Shown in pieces: positions 25,708 to 39,000 of a stretch of 64,000 nt of DNA; the stretch's first letter is position 1, and every line of letters begins with the position of its first letter. Position numbers and translations under genes: made by a program. Where the stretch lies: positions 85,056 through 149,055 of the forward strand of contig JABVXV010000142.1 of the NCBI GenBank assembly GCA_013365325.1. The letters are read 5' to 3'. The notes beneath the pieces are model-generated. The model was not told the origin of the DNA. It saw nothing but the letters and a program-made list of their open reading frames with translations, and ran no database searches. The DNA comes from Dipetalonema caudispina (Eukaryota; Nematoda; Chromadorea; Rhabditida; Onchocercidae).

Positions 25708-28700
25708 TAATTAAATAATAATTCCTTTCTATTACTTCATTGTACAAAATGTTAACCAACATGCATCCATTTCCTGGCGATACTGGAATTTTCAGGTGAA
25801 AATATTCGGTACTTTCTTTTTTTTTATTCCCACTCCCAACAATTGAATGATTTTTCCAATTCGTTTTTTTCTTCTTTTGAATGATAATAAATAATTCATC
25901 ACAGTATAGATACTACTACCTAAATGTCATGCTAAGTTTGGTAATAATCTAACGGAAAATAATGCAAAAAATAAAGAAGGCATAAAGTTGAGGAAAAATT
26001 TTGTAAAGTAATTTATTGTTAGGATGAATTATATTAAAAGTTCCGGAATGTTGCTTAGAAAAAGGAAGAAAAGAATAAAATTGTTTATATTTGTACTACA
26101 AGTGACACTATGAATTCTTTCATTAAGGATAATTTGAATAACAACTTGGAATGTAGTGCGCTAACTAGTTCAATTTATGTTTTCATTCATCAAACTTATC
26201 ATTTGCTACAACAATACGTCGTAAAATAAATTGATGAATAATTTTAACGGTTCAGATAAAATCTCATACAGTAATTTTTGATGTTTTAAGCAAAAGGATG
26301 ATGTAGAATAAAATTAAGTGATGGAAAAAAAAAAACACGCTTCACCGATATTTTCAGAAGTTCACTTTATTTTCCGTATATTTTTCGGATTTTTGATGAA
26401 AACTTATGGCGCAATATTTCTATTGTTGAAAATAGAAAATATTTTTTTTTTTTTTTTGCGTAGTACTTTATCGTTGGCTGAAACTAAAATCAGAAATTTC
26501 CAATTCATCATTGTTGTATACCATTCGGATTGTCTAATCTTAACTGGTCAACAAGTAGATATGTTTGTAGCAGCAAACAACGGTTTACCTGAAGCCTGAA
26601 TGACAAAAATATACCCCGCATGTAAATGCCTAGTATTTACTACTCACCGGTATGGCATGCAAAAACAAAAAAAAAAAAAAATTGCTATTGAATTCATTGT
26701 TAATAGAGATCAGCAGACACTATTTCAACTGAAAATATCACAGGTAATTTTTGATCTTAACGGACGAAACTGATCAATGAGTAAAATTTGGTATCACAGG
26801 TGAAAATATTCAATTAGCAGTAAATAATCCTAATCCACCCGAAAGGATCAAATGCAAGAGAATTGAAAAAAAATAACTCTAAAACTAGAACAAAAAAAAA
26901 AAATCTTCTAAACCTCTATCAACCACATTTGTTAATTAAAATACACACCAAAAGACAACCTCAAGTATACTGATCATATGACATGTTCCTTTTAAATTAT
27001 TCTATACTTCATCTAAATTTTAAAACATTCTGTGTAATGGAAAAAATACGAAATGTTAAAAAAGCATTATTGCAATATAAACTATCACAACTTATCATGA
27101 TACTGTTTCATTAGCTTAGTTCTAAACCATTTGTTATTTACTTGATCATTTGAATAAAATTTATCCTTTCAAAGAAACAAAATACTTATAAGCCATAAGT
27201 GAATGAAATCTCAACTTACTCTTCATAAATATTTCTGATAGTTATCATAAATAAGGTTATTACTCTTTTGTGGATGATTCTATATTTGCAAAAGTATTCT
27301 GCTTTGCCTCATGATGAAAGAAATCAACAATACTCGGAAGTTTTTGAGTTGACGTTCATTTTTTAATGTTTTAAGTTCAATATTTGGGTATTAGGATGAT
27401 ACTTGGGTACTGGGTTTGGTACTTGGATATCACATCGGTAATTATATACATTGAGTGCTGAATGCTCAACATCACAACTGGCCATTTGCATTTTGAAATT
27501 TGAGCAAAAATACAAATTTATTAAGGAGGAAAGAGAAGGGGAAAAAAAAAAGTTTGTTTTCCATACAGTCTTGTTCAAACAAAATTGCTATAACTTGAAT
27601 TGTTCTCAAAACGATCAATAAGTATGAATCGAGAACAAGTTCGTATCCTTTCTTTTTTTTTTTTTCTCCTTCCTTTTCTTCATATTTGCTAAATTTTCAC
27701 ATCCACTGTAAACCATTCAATGGTGTGAAGAATTCGAACAGTAAAAATGATGAAAAATTAGCATAGCTATTTTTGGATAAACTACTACGACTAAAAATTG
27801 TACTCAGAAAGTTGAAATCATTTTTGTCAAGAATTTATTATTACATAATGGAATGAAAAGATACTTATGAAAAAGTTAATTCATCTGTAGAACTTTTGAA
27901 TAAGATATTTGTTCCATTCTAGAACATACTTAGATATTCTGAATTTTTGCAAAAATATGAAATGAAATAAAAATATCTTATTCATTTGATTTCTAACATA
28001 AAACTCCAAATATTTATTGGAATTAGTTTAACGTAATCTATTACCTTCTACAATTCTTACTACTCCCAGTTTCATTCATATCAAAAAAAAAAAAAAAAAA
28101 AAAAAAGCTTTTACTTGCATTTGACGTATCTTTTGTGATATCATCACACTGGAATTTATGAAACAAATGATCTGTCATCATGTGACGATACCAAAAATGA
28201 CGAAAAGCCTCGTCATGATGGGAAAAAAAAGATGATACAGTAAAAAAAAAAAAATGTACCACTACAAATGAAATATGTCATTTTACTAGACTAATGTTGT
28301 CAAGAATTGCAAGATAAAGTGAAATTCGGTGAAATTCATCGTCCATAAACTTATGACTCATGAAAACAATTCATGAAGCAAATTAGACCAACTTGATCAA
28401 TTTCTAGAATAAACTCTATACAGGACTTATAGATACAATAGACATATTAACAGTGAACTATAGAGGAAGAATTGTTAATCATAAACTGAATATTATAGTG
28501 TTTATACCATGCCATCATATTTTGATAACAAGCTTCATCCTTTTCATAACAATGTGTCATTTATTATTCAGCACTCAAATTTCTATTTCATTTGGAGGAA
28601 AAAATTAAAAATCTCAGAGAAAAATCATGAAACCATGAGAATTCTTTAAATCCGATATAACAATAGTTCAATTCATTCCATTCTGATCTTTATTATGCAA

Positions 28701-28989
28701 CTATAGTAAACTAATGAACTTTTATGAAAAGGGAAAGCGGAAATAAGCGAAAAACGTGCAACGATTTGATACGTGCAGTATTTGTATCATTTATCAAATT
28801 CATTCAGTATCAATTTTTTTTTTTTTTTCTACAAATTTTACATTTTAACGTTAATTTTAATGAAGATATACTACTAGTAACACTTGCATAGCCATTTTGT
28901 GCTACATGTGTTAGCAGAGAATGAATGATACATAAATGGGTAAATGTGGTGTAAAATTAGAAAGAAATACAGAGCAATCCTCAATAACG

Positions 28990-29095
28990 CTAACCCCATT
29001 CAACACAAAAACTTGGTCTATATTGCTCCACCTACAACCAATCAAAGTAAACATCACGCTTACATGACAGGTCACTGTGCAACCTACGCATCCGG
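28990..29095 (-). other. two small exon-like blocks of an unknown gene
   Basis: On the minus strand, 29064-29095 is flanked by TTGCAG and GTAAGC, and 28990-29031 follows an acceptor GGTTGTAG. Joined, they read GCVGCTVTCH then VEQYRPSFCVEWG and end in TAG at 28990-28992, with phases matching. The patch is visibly less AT-rich than its flanks. No convincing upstream exons were found between here and the topoisomerase gene. It may be the 3' end of a small gene, a decayed gene or a non-coding conserved patch. Confidence 0.22.
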
Positions 29096-29272
29096 CTGCA
29101 ACAAATTCTTAAATTCTTTCTAAGTTAGGGGGAGATACTTATTAAACAGATTTACACTAAAACCATGCAGGAATATTAAAAGATTTTCGGAATTGATATG
29201 ACGCCACAGCTATCATTAATTTACCGAAAGACATGCACAAACCAATCCGATTTACTTCTTTTTTTTTTTTTT

Positions 29273-29296
29273 CAAAATAGTTTCAAAACTATTTTG
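29273..29296. repeat. perfect short palindrome
   Basis: Two 11-base arms, caaaatagttt and aaactattttg, are separated by two bases and follow a T-run. This is a potential cruciform or hairpin; its function is unknown. Confidence 0.8.
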
Positions 29297-30076
29297 TATA
29301 AATCCGAGCTGAATACAATATAATACTTTCATAAGGCTTTACTATATTCAAAAAAGGATGTACCGAAATATCGAAACAATTAGATATCAAAATCAGCATT
29401 TGAAAAGTGTTAAAAATTTGATGGGTTCCATCATACAGAGAAATCTTTTGCTGATTTGGTGACTTCCATCGTGTAGAGGAATGTTTGAAAAGTCAGAACA
29501 ATAAGCGTAAGCAAACAACAAACGTAATCCACATTTTGTCTCTGGGACTTTGGAATTTATACGGTCCTATGATCCTTAAAAATTCCAGGACTACGGTAAG
29601 CTTTTGCAACACTCTAAATCTAAGTGTTACAAGTATGAAATCTTAAGAATTCCAAAGTTGGTATGCTTTAAAAAAGTGATGGGACTTCACTGTACGGCAT
29701 TCAAGAAGCACTGAAGAAAATTAAAAGTAAATAATGATAAGATTAAGGCAATTACACAAAATAGAATTTAATAACAATAAAAAGAGGAAAACCAACGGAT
29801 CAAAATTTTTGCTTTAAAAAATGTTTTCTAACAGAAAACAGATATAACTCAAAAATTTCATGCAGAGAATTAACGTAAGTAAATATCAAAAAGAATAAAA
29901 AAGATGGATTTTCTTACGCAATATTCATAAAACATTGAATTTCTTGCATGCGGTATTCGATGGAACATGTAATATTTCGGTATTAAAAGAGTAATAGCTC
30001 ATTAATACTGATCGCTGAATTCTTCAGCCGGCACATAAGTTCGAATTATTTCATCCCGACAAAATGTCCTAATCAA

Positions 30077-33000
30077 TTAATCACTACTAAGCTGCATTTC
30101 GTAATCCTCATCACTATCACTTTCAATCACTTTTTTGTTACGTTTTTTCTTCGGAACCACAAATAAGTCATCCATTTTTTCATCCCCACTGTCATCAACG
30201 TCACCATTATCATCATCAACATTATAATTTACGCGAACTCTTTGGCGTGAAGGAAGTTCTTTTCGTCCTGACGGTCCTGCTTCATCGAAAGTTTTCGGAT
30301 CTGATTCACTAGAATGCTGTTGCTGCTGTTTTTTTCCAATTTTCTATAAAAGTGACAAGATTTTGGTAAACATACACCATGTATTAAATTCATGAAAATT
30401 ATCAACTTAACACTGCAAAATTATCTACCCTACATAGTCATTCGAATGCCGTATGTTTACTGACAGGAACGTCTCTGTACATTAGACATGATTATCCATA
30501 AACAAAAAATTTCGTAAATGCCGACCGTCCTGTTTGATCAAGCCGTCCTAACCCTGCAATTATTATCGATGAGTTAATGACAAATACTTGATCTTGCAGC
30601 TATTCCAACTTCTAATGTTAAGTGCCTAAAGAAAGCTGAAGATATTGCAAAGTTATCTTGTTTACTTAGAACTACTCTGCTATTTTATCATACAAATTCG
30701 AACAGCTACTTTTTTAGGCATGAACGAGGCTACTATTCATATCTAAATCTTCTCACTCATCATTTCTGGAATAAATTAAAATTTTAAGCTCATTATGCAA
30801 AAAGCAAGCATACAGGTTCAAAGAAATCCTCCATACGCATCACTGAAGAACTCTGCTCTTCTTTCGTCTTTTTCTGGATCATTTCTCGCTTACCTCCCTT
30901 TCTGGTACCTTTTTTACCTTCTGTAGCTAGGTTTCGCTGAACATCTTTTACCTTTTCAATCTGCAAAACGCTACACGTACCACTATAAAAAAAGTATGGA
31001 ATGATTAGTGAGATGAAGTTCCATTCCATAAAGTTCACTTGTTTAGTTAAAAAACACTATAAATACTTCCACCACTTAATTATTAAGAAATAGAGTAGTA
31101 AGAGTTCCATGTTCCACACGAAGATGAAAAGTTGTGACACTTTCTCACAATAAATTGCTCCATCTTACAATTTCGAAACAGAACAGCAACTTACATTGGT
31201 ATCTTTCTTCTTATAAGATGGTAAAGCAATAATGCTATCATCACTGCTCTCGTGCACGGATAATTCTTCGATGACATCATTTTCATCTGATTGATCATCA
31301 TCTGCAAACGGAAAGTATTAGTGATTTTAATAAGTTAAGAGCACGAAGAAATTCATTCCTGAATGTTACAAAAGTTATACTTAATTCAAGTTTTCGTCCA
31401 AAAAACCCATCAGTTATCCCAACTTCAATGCAGAACTCTAGCTAAAGCACAACTGCATATTAGACAAGGCTACAGAATGCCAAAAAAGATTGTAGCAAGA
31501 ATCTCCACTTGAACCACTGCTGAATTGATTTTGCTATTTTACATTTACTAAAATTTACACAAATTATATCGCGACATATAGATATGTATACATGCAGAAG
31601 TGTTGTTTTTAAATAGTAGAATAAATGGGAAGAATGAAATTTTATTTACCTTTGCTTTCCTTGGTTTCTACTTTTGACTGAACTTTTTGCTCATCATTTT
31701 CACCGTGATTGAAAAATTTGCTCACATCAGCTCCTTCTCGCTTTGATTCCTTCACCACAGGTAGTTTGCGTCTTCGGCCTCGGCCTTCACAAGCTTTCTT
31801 CTGCTCATATTTCTCCTTTACTGCATCAATTTTCGGTACTACTCGTTCAGCAAACGGATCTGGCAACACTTCCTGCAAATCTATTGGTAACACAGATGAA
31901 ATCAGATAAAAGCGAGAGTCCGCCAGAAGCACACATACAAAAGAACTCACAATTTTCAATTAAGTTAAACACAAAACAAAAGGAACAAAGTGCTACTAAG
32001 CAAATAAAGAAAAGGAGTCATTTTCAGCAAGACCTGACTAAACCCCAAAGCATCCTTTCTTAAAATTCATAAATCTTAATTTTCAAAACATTGAAGTTAG
32101 AAGCAGTAAGAATGATGAAAGGTAGAGAGTGAAGTAACTTGCCCTAACGAGACCAATTGGAGCTTTTTTTCGACTAACGCCACCAGCATTAGATTGCAGT
32201 TTTCTTGATGCATTCTTAATTTGTACGTCAAGATCGGCTTGTTCTTTCGCTTCCTGAAACAGAAAGAATCCAACATTTGAAAGATTTTCGTTTCTCTTTT
32301 ATGAAAACAATCCAAGAAACTTCATAACAGCATTAACATCCTGAACAGCAAATGAATTGAAACACCTTGCAAATGATACGTATTCGTTACACATTATAGC
32401 AGTATTCGATCCATTAAATAATTTCGCTTATTGACAAAGTAGGGTACCTGTTTGTCTAGCTCGGCAAGAAAATAATTTAAATCATTTTTCCACAAATCTG
32501 CCCATGTCATTGCTTCCAACGTCTAAAAAATACTTTCTAAACATGTTTTGAAAAAGTTTCTTAAAACGGGATTACCTTTGATAACTAAGCTCAGAGAAAT
32601 CAACTAAAAAACATTACTAAATTTTATTCGGAATAAAACTTCCCTTCCTCATATACATGTAGTTTGTTGGAAACAGATTTAGATTCATTTGACTTTATTC
32701 TATATCATAATACTTTGGGAAATATTACTTGTACTTGTAGAAACAAATCAAGCATTCAGTAGAAGATTGTGACTAGCAAAACTGGAACTTGTATTGAAAT
32801 AACAGGAAATTTGCAGAACAGACCTTCAGTTCATTCAATTTTGTTTCACTTTCCTTCAACAGTTTATCCTTTTCCTCTTCAGACAGCTTCAAGATTGCCA
32901 TACCAACCAAATAATCGTAATCACTTAATTTGCTAGCCAGCTCCTTATTTTGGTGTGCATCCTACCAAAAAAACAAGGTTAATTATAGAAGCGCAAAAAC

Positions 33001-36000
33001 AACTATTTACATCAACAAGTCGTAAATTCCACTTTAGAACTAAACCTCTTCGTCTCCTTCTTGTTCCTCGTCATCTTCATCTTGTGCCACCTCACCCAAC
33101 ATCATCAGCTCCTGCTTCTTTCTTTCCTCTTTCCATTTCTTGACGGGGTCTGGCTTGAAGCTCATTTTTATCAGTTGCTCAACAATTGCAGCCTTTCGCT
33201 TGTTCTCGATCAATATCTCTCCTTTTATTTTAGCCAAAATAAACTTTGCCTAAATTTTGTCATTTTTCATACTTCATAATTCTCACAATCCGGATGGATT
33301 AAAAAATGAATGATTTTGACGCGAATGAATATGAATCTTTTAAAGATTTAAATAGAGAATGCAACACCCAACCACTTCACAATCATGACATAGTGCACTC
33401 GTGTCAGGCAATCCTAATAATACATCTATAAGAGAGATTGCAGCACGAATGCTATAACTTCTAAAAAAAGATAGAAAAAAAAATCACCTGATTTGAGAGC
33501 CGCTCACTTTGTGCTCGCAACAAGCCTTCTTGAAAACTTTTACGCTCAATGTATTTCTTCTTACGTATTTCAAAGAACTCTTTACAAATATCTGTGACAT
33601 TTTCAAACCGCCGTAAATATCCAAATGGATCGAAAAGCACCTAGAAAATAAGGTTATGATGTTTAGTGAATCTATGAAATGCACACTTGCAAAATATATA
33701 TCAAGAATACAGCAAAATTAATAGAGTTCAGTCGAAACAGTAGGAATTCGTGCTGAGAAAGCGAAGTTCCTCATATTTTTGATCTTTTATTGAAGCATAC
33801 CGTACCATCGAAGTAGTGTTGATAACAGACTGCAACTTGAAAACTTTATGAAGTCCTTCTGCTTTGAATGCCCGTAGTTTATCACTATTCACTTTGATAA
33901 CGAATTTAACAGTTGTGTCAGTATGATATTCCTTGAAATCCCTAAAATATCAGTAATCTTTATTTAAGGATTCCATTTACCACAGTCAAAAGAGCAAATA
34001 AAACACTCATAAACACATCGACGTATTTTACTTCTTTTTTCCCGAATGAATCTTCAGCAATTAAAAAATGTGGTACCCAATATATATTTTAAGCTTCAAA
34101 CCTAAGAGTGATTTTTGCACACGCCGGCTCAAGTTTTACCTTTTTTAATCCCTAGCATACTGGAACACCAGAACAGCAGAGATGCTCGAGATAGGGGATA
34201 TTCTACTGAAGGCGAAAATTTGTCACGGAGAAAATTTGTCATACATCCCAAAACTACAACTTTTTTTTTTCTTTGGTAGCTATTTACATATTTTAATCCA
34301 ATCGGCACTTAAACTTGCAACATAAATTGAAGTTTGCCTCTCTATCATCAAATTCCAACAACACCAAAAATTTTCTGAAAGATTAAATAATCTTGGTCGT
34401 AATTTTAGAAAATGACTAAAATTACGTTATGGTTGCAGGTTGCTTATCATTTCCATCCATCATGGGTACCAATACTGTTTCTTTATAAGTTTGTGTCCAG
34501 GTGCGAATTGGTAATTCAGTTATCTCAATAGTTTCATTGTTGATAAGTGCGACTTCACCATTACAAACAAATCGTTGATCATCAAGCTGCTCGATAGTAC
34601 CACGAAAATGTTTGTACCACGGTATCTACAAACACTGTGTTATTTGACAAGGAGAGAATTTTCCGACACTTGAGCTTTTTGCATTAAAAAAAAAAAAAAA
34701 GGAAAAAAAAGTGGATTGTGTACCAAACTATGCTTTGACATGTTTGCAAATTTCAGCAAATTCCAAATGCTCAATGGTAAGACAATACGTTAAAGAACTC
34801 TTTATTCATCGTCGTACTATTCAGTGCGATGTGAACAGTATGATAGTGAATGAAATAAGATTAGGCAGATGCTCATCAACGATCCAAGTTCATACATAAT
34901 TCTTCATTTGCTGAATTTTCCTTACCAAAGGTTTCGGTTCTTTTCCATCGATCAAAGCGCGCATATTATCCACGATTTCACGAGGATTATAACACGGTAC
35001 CTTCGTAGACCAGGCTGTACCAATACCTTCCGCACCATTTACTAATACAGTAGGAATAATTGGGCAATACCTCAAATGAGTTTTTATTAGGTTCTAAAAC
35101 AATGTCTCGCAGTTTGAATATGCCGCGGAAATTTTCAAGTTCCATTAACAATAGACTGGGCAATTATAAATGAATTTACAATAACTGCGAAAAAGATTAA
35201 AACTGCACCATCCGGTTATTGACAAAGTACTAAAACGAACTAATTAAATCAAATCGTACCATTCTGGTTCGATCTTCTGATTTTCTTCAAACAAGAAACG
35301 AAGGACGTTTTCATCAGTAGACGGGAATAATGCTTTAGTTACGGGACTGGAATTATTTTGGAAACTTACAAATTATGTAGTATTTATATATTTATGATTT
35401 TTGTATGTAAATAGTATTATTCTCAAAGTTTTTTTTTAAATATAAAATAGTATACTGCAGATCACAAAGTAAAACAAAGATACAAAAGCATTCGGAAAAG
35501 TCTAAGTTAAAGTGGAAATGAAACATGTTTGAAAATTTCCATATTAGTAACTGAGAACTCACTTACTTCAGTTGAGTGAAAATATAACGTGGACTGGCGC
35601 TATCTTTGCCACCTTGCAAACGCGTACCAAACTGCCCAATTGGCAACAAAAGGTTGATATTGTTTGAGCCCACAAAATCTTGTGCTAAATTCACAATCGT
35701 CGACATTAGCGATGCCTGCAATGTCTCTAAGCGTTATAAGATGCTAAGTATTGTTATGAGGTATGGCTCCGCTAGAAATACTATTTAATGGGAAAATTTT
35801 TACACTCAAAATTTAATTGATCATTTAAGTGTACTGTTTGTAAGAGTTGACGTTGTAACCTCCACAGAAATTAACTCTACAGATTAGTCCTTGATTTCGA
35901 CTACAATAGTTCAACTTCCAAGTTTCACGGGCTAAGAATTTTGGACATTTAAAGTGCAAAATTATCATAAATCTTGAAATATGTGCGGTAATTTGATTAC

Positions 36001-39000
36001 AGTGTATTAGCAAAAACCTAAAGTAGAAAAAAGATTGCGTACAGAAGAATCAGCGTAACTTAGCTATATTGTACTATATCTATGTCCTGTTTCAATTTTC
36101 TATTTCCTGCTCCCTTCCTTTAAATTATAGTAAGAGGTTCCTTCCTACATACAAAATGATTTTCAACAAACATCCGGAAAAATGGTACTCGTTAGGCGAT
36201 ACCATATAAAATGCTGCAGAAAAATTGTAATTATAACAAATTTTGAAATTTCTTGGAACCTTAAAGCAAATGATACACATCGACCGAAAAACACGAACTC
36301 TAAAGCCTAAATTTCAACCAAAAAAGATTTATAAGTTTTACAAAAACCTGATATAAACAACTAACCTCTCCATGATGGTAAGCAGACATTTCACCCACAG
36401 CACCAGCCAATTGAGCTACTTTCACCTCTTTTTTATCAGCTCGTTTAAAGCATGTGAACAAAACCTTTAAAAAAGAAGTATTTCGAGTAATTGAAAGTAA
36501 CGGTAATAGAACTGCAAATAATTAGTTAAGTGAGCAGTTAAATTAAAGATCACATTAAGTATCACACAGTTGGGATTTATTTAAAAAACTTACTATTTAC
36601 TATAATGTGAATACGTCATTAAACTCTGGTGCTTACCTTTCGTTGTCCAGGTTTTAAACCATCAACTAAACTTGGAATCGATCTCTCATTATCACAATTC
36701 GAAAAAAGAACAAGTTCCTTATTGACAAAATCTCTGAACGAAACAACATGGGTGTTTTTATCATACAAATATTCTTCCGTTAAACCATCTTCTCGACGAC
36801 TTCTTCGTTCCTGAACATGTAAGATCGTTGAACCGGAATGTTTTTAAGATTACTTATGTCTCTTTGTTAAATTTCTCATCCTACTGCTATGGACCAGTTT
36901 CTCAGCAACTCGGAAGGTAATAGCATGCTACAAATAACGCTCCTCAAACTTTCTCATTCGCCGGCAGTTGATGCAGTCGAAGTTATCATTTCAGATATCT
37001 TTTAAATGAGAACCAATAAATATAACATACAGCCATCCAGTTCGTAAGCCATATTTTCCGTTCTTCAATCTTTTTCTTGCTAAAAGCCATATCCAGTGCT
37101 TGATCATCTTCTTCTCCATTATATCTAAATTGTATTCTATGCCTCTTCATGTCCATGAAATACTCCTTCGCTTCTTTCGATGTAGAAGTACCCAAACCTG
37201 TAAAAAAGCACTGCCTGCTGCATTCGCATTGGATCTGAATTGGCCCACAGAAATTTCGAAATCTGGATATCTTTCAGCCTCATTACTAACTAAACATACC
37301 TTTATAGTATTTAATGCGATATGTTTTCCAATTTTCTGTATTGTTAAGCCATTCTCTGTATTCTGGTAATGAAAAAAATGAAATTTCCTCCTTGCCTTTT
37401 ATTGCCTGCAATCAACAATTTAAATCAGTGGGATTTACATCCCAACCTATCAATATGATAGTCAATGTGCAAAAATCCCTGACCTTGACAATTGGAGTGA
37501 TGAATTCCTCAACGAAATTCCGTCTAACTAATGCTGGCCAATTATAGTGTATGAAATTGATGACCAGTCCTTTGATATGTGAGCCATCTTGATCCTGAAG
37601 GAATATACTTGGTTTAAGTACTAAGTTATTTGCTAACAAGTGCAATCAACAACTCTTTGCTGCGAAGGGCATTCTTAAATGCCTAAAATGTGTCCGTATC
37701 AATATATCAGGATACCAAGATCTAAGGTACCATTAACTTCTATGGTTTTCAGATAATAATGAAAGCACGCAATGATTTCTGAATGATAAGCAAAGGTATG
37801 CAAATTGTCTTCCGTCTAGTAGTTTATTTTATCCAACAAAAAATATTATCCCGAAAATTTGACCGTTTAAAACTGTTTGCAAACAAACGAAAAAATATGG
37901 TTTAAAAAAGAATCTGATAGCAAACGAAATTTGACTTAAATAGAATATCTTTCTTGATAATATTTTCTTTTTTTTTTTTTTTTTGAAATATACAATTCCA
38001 CGGAACAAACCTGGTCGGCCATCACCATAATTCTACCATATCGCAGAGTTTTCATATCCTCATCTTTGTCGTATTTTAAACGATATTGCAAACCAATAAT
38101 TTTCAGGAGAGCGTTCACTTCGGCATTTTCCATTATCTTGAAAAAGACGTTTTGGAACGACATATCTTTCATGATGTATCTTGCAGTGTATTTGCTTTTA
38201 ATCGGTTACCTGTTTGTGATTGCCTTCTCGCACGTTAAGCATTTTACCACGAAGAGGAAACACACCGTACTTATCGCGTCCAACAACGCCAAGTCCTGAA
38301 ACAGCCAACGATTTGGCTGAATCACCCTCTGTAAGAATAAGCGTACACTGTGACGAATTCTTCGTACCAGCATCATTAGCGTCTTCCAGTTTTGGCACAC
38401 CCTAAATAAGCTAATTTTAACTTTGTTTTGATGAAAATTTAAACTGCAAATAGGAGTAATAAAAAAGCATGGACTAATCCATAATTTTACATCAATATGC
38501 TTCCTTAATTAAACACACCTTCAACTTTGCATTTAAAATAATATACCTTTAATTTGCTGGTCTTTTTAGACGAACACTTTTTATCTAATGTTTCCTGCTG
38601 CTTAAATCGTACCCATGCCATAATCGCTTCCACAATCCCGCATTTTAATGCTGCTTGAATGAATTTCTCCGAAAGCTCACATGTTGAACCAAAATTTTTT
38701 GATTGCAACGTCATTGTTTCCTTTGTTTGAGAATCAAATGTTGGATTTTCGATAAGTGCATTAACAAATATCCACATATGATTCTTGATCTGAAATAGAC
38801 ACTAAGTGATAAGATTGCGAGACTGTCTGACCAATGAGTATAGCGGATGCGTATAGTACATCGAATTACCGAAGCGGACTACTAAAACTAGTCGTTATAA
38901 ACTCTTTTTAAGTTTTAGATAATTAATTAAATCCCGATTTTTGCATGAAAATAGCATTTCTTCTTCATTTAGTTCGGTAAATAAAAACCAGAATGAAAAT

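Larger units (their letters stand above)
23009..30076. other. 7-kb intergenic region
   Basis: It contains the 5' flank of the chromodomain gene and the 3' flank of topoisomerase II. Most is AT-rich with long A/T runs. No frame shows recognisable protein sequence. The plus-strand frames at 24391-24765, 25170-25370 and 26318-26599 are rich in Lys/Phe/Ile from homopolymers and have no supporting splice or domain signal. A less AT-rich island at 28970-29110 is listed separately, as are a TA microsatellite and a palindrome. Confidence 0.6.

Noticed and set aside
26318..26599. Plus-strand open frame of 93 codons in the intergenic region.
   Set aside because: Phe/Ile/Lys-rich from T-runs; no domain, no neighbouring exons.
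31709..32063. Overlapping plus-strand frames opposite the topoisomerase tail.
   Set aside because: Shadows of the charged, less AT-rich top-2 C-terminal exons on the other strand.
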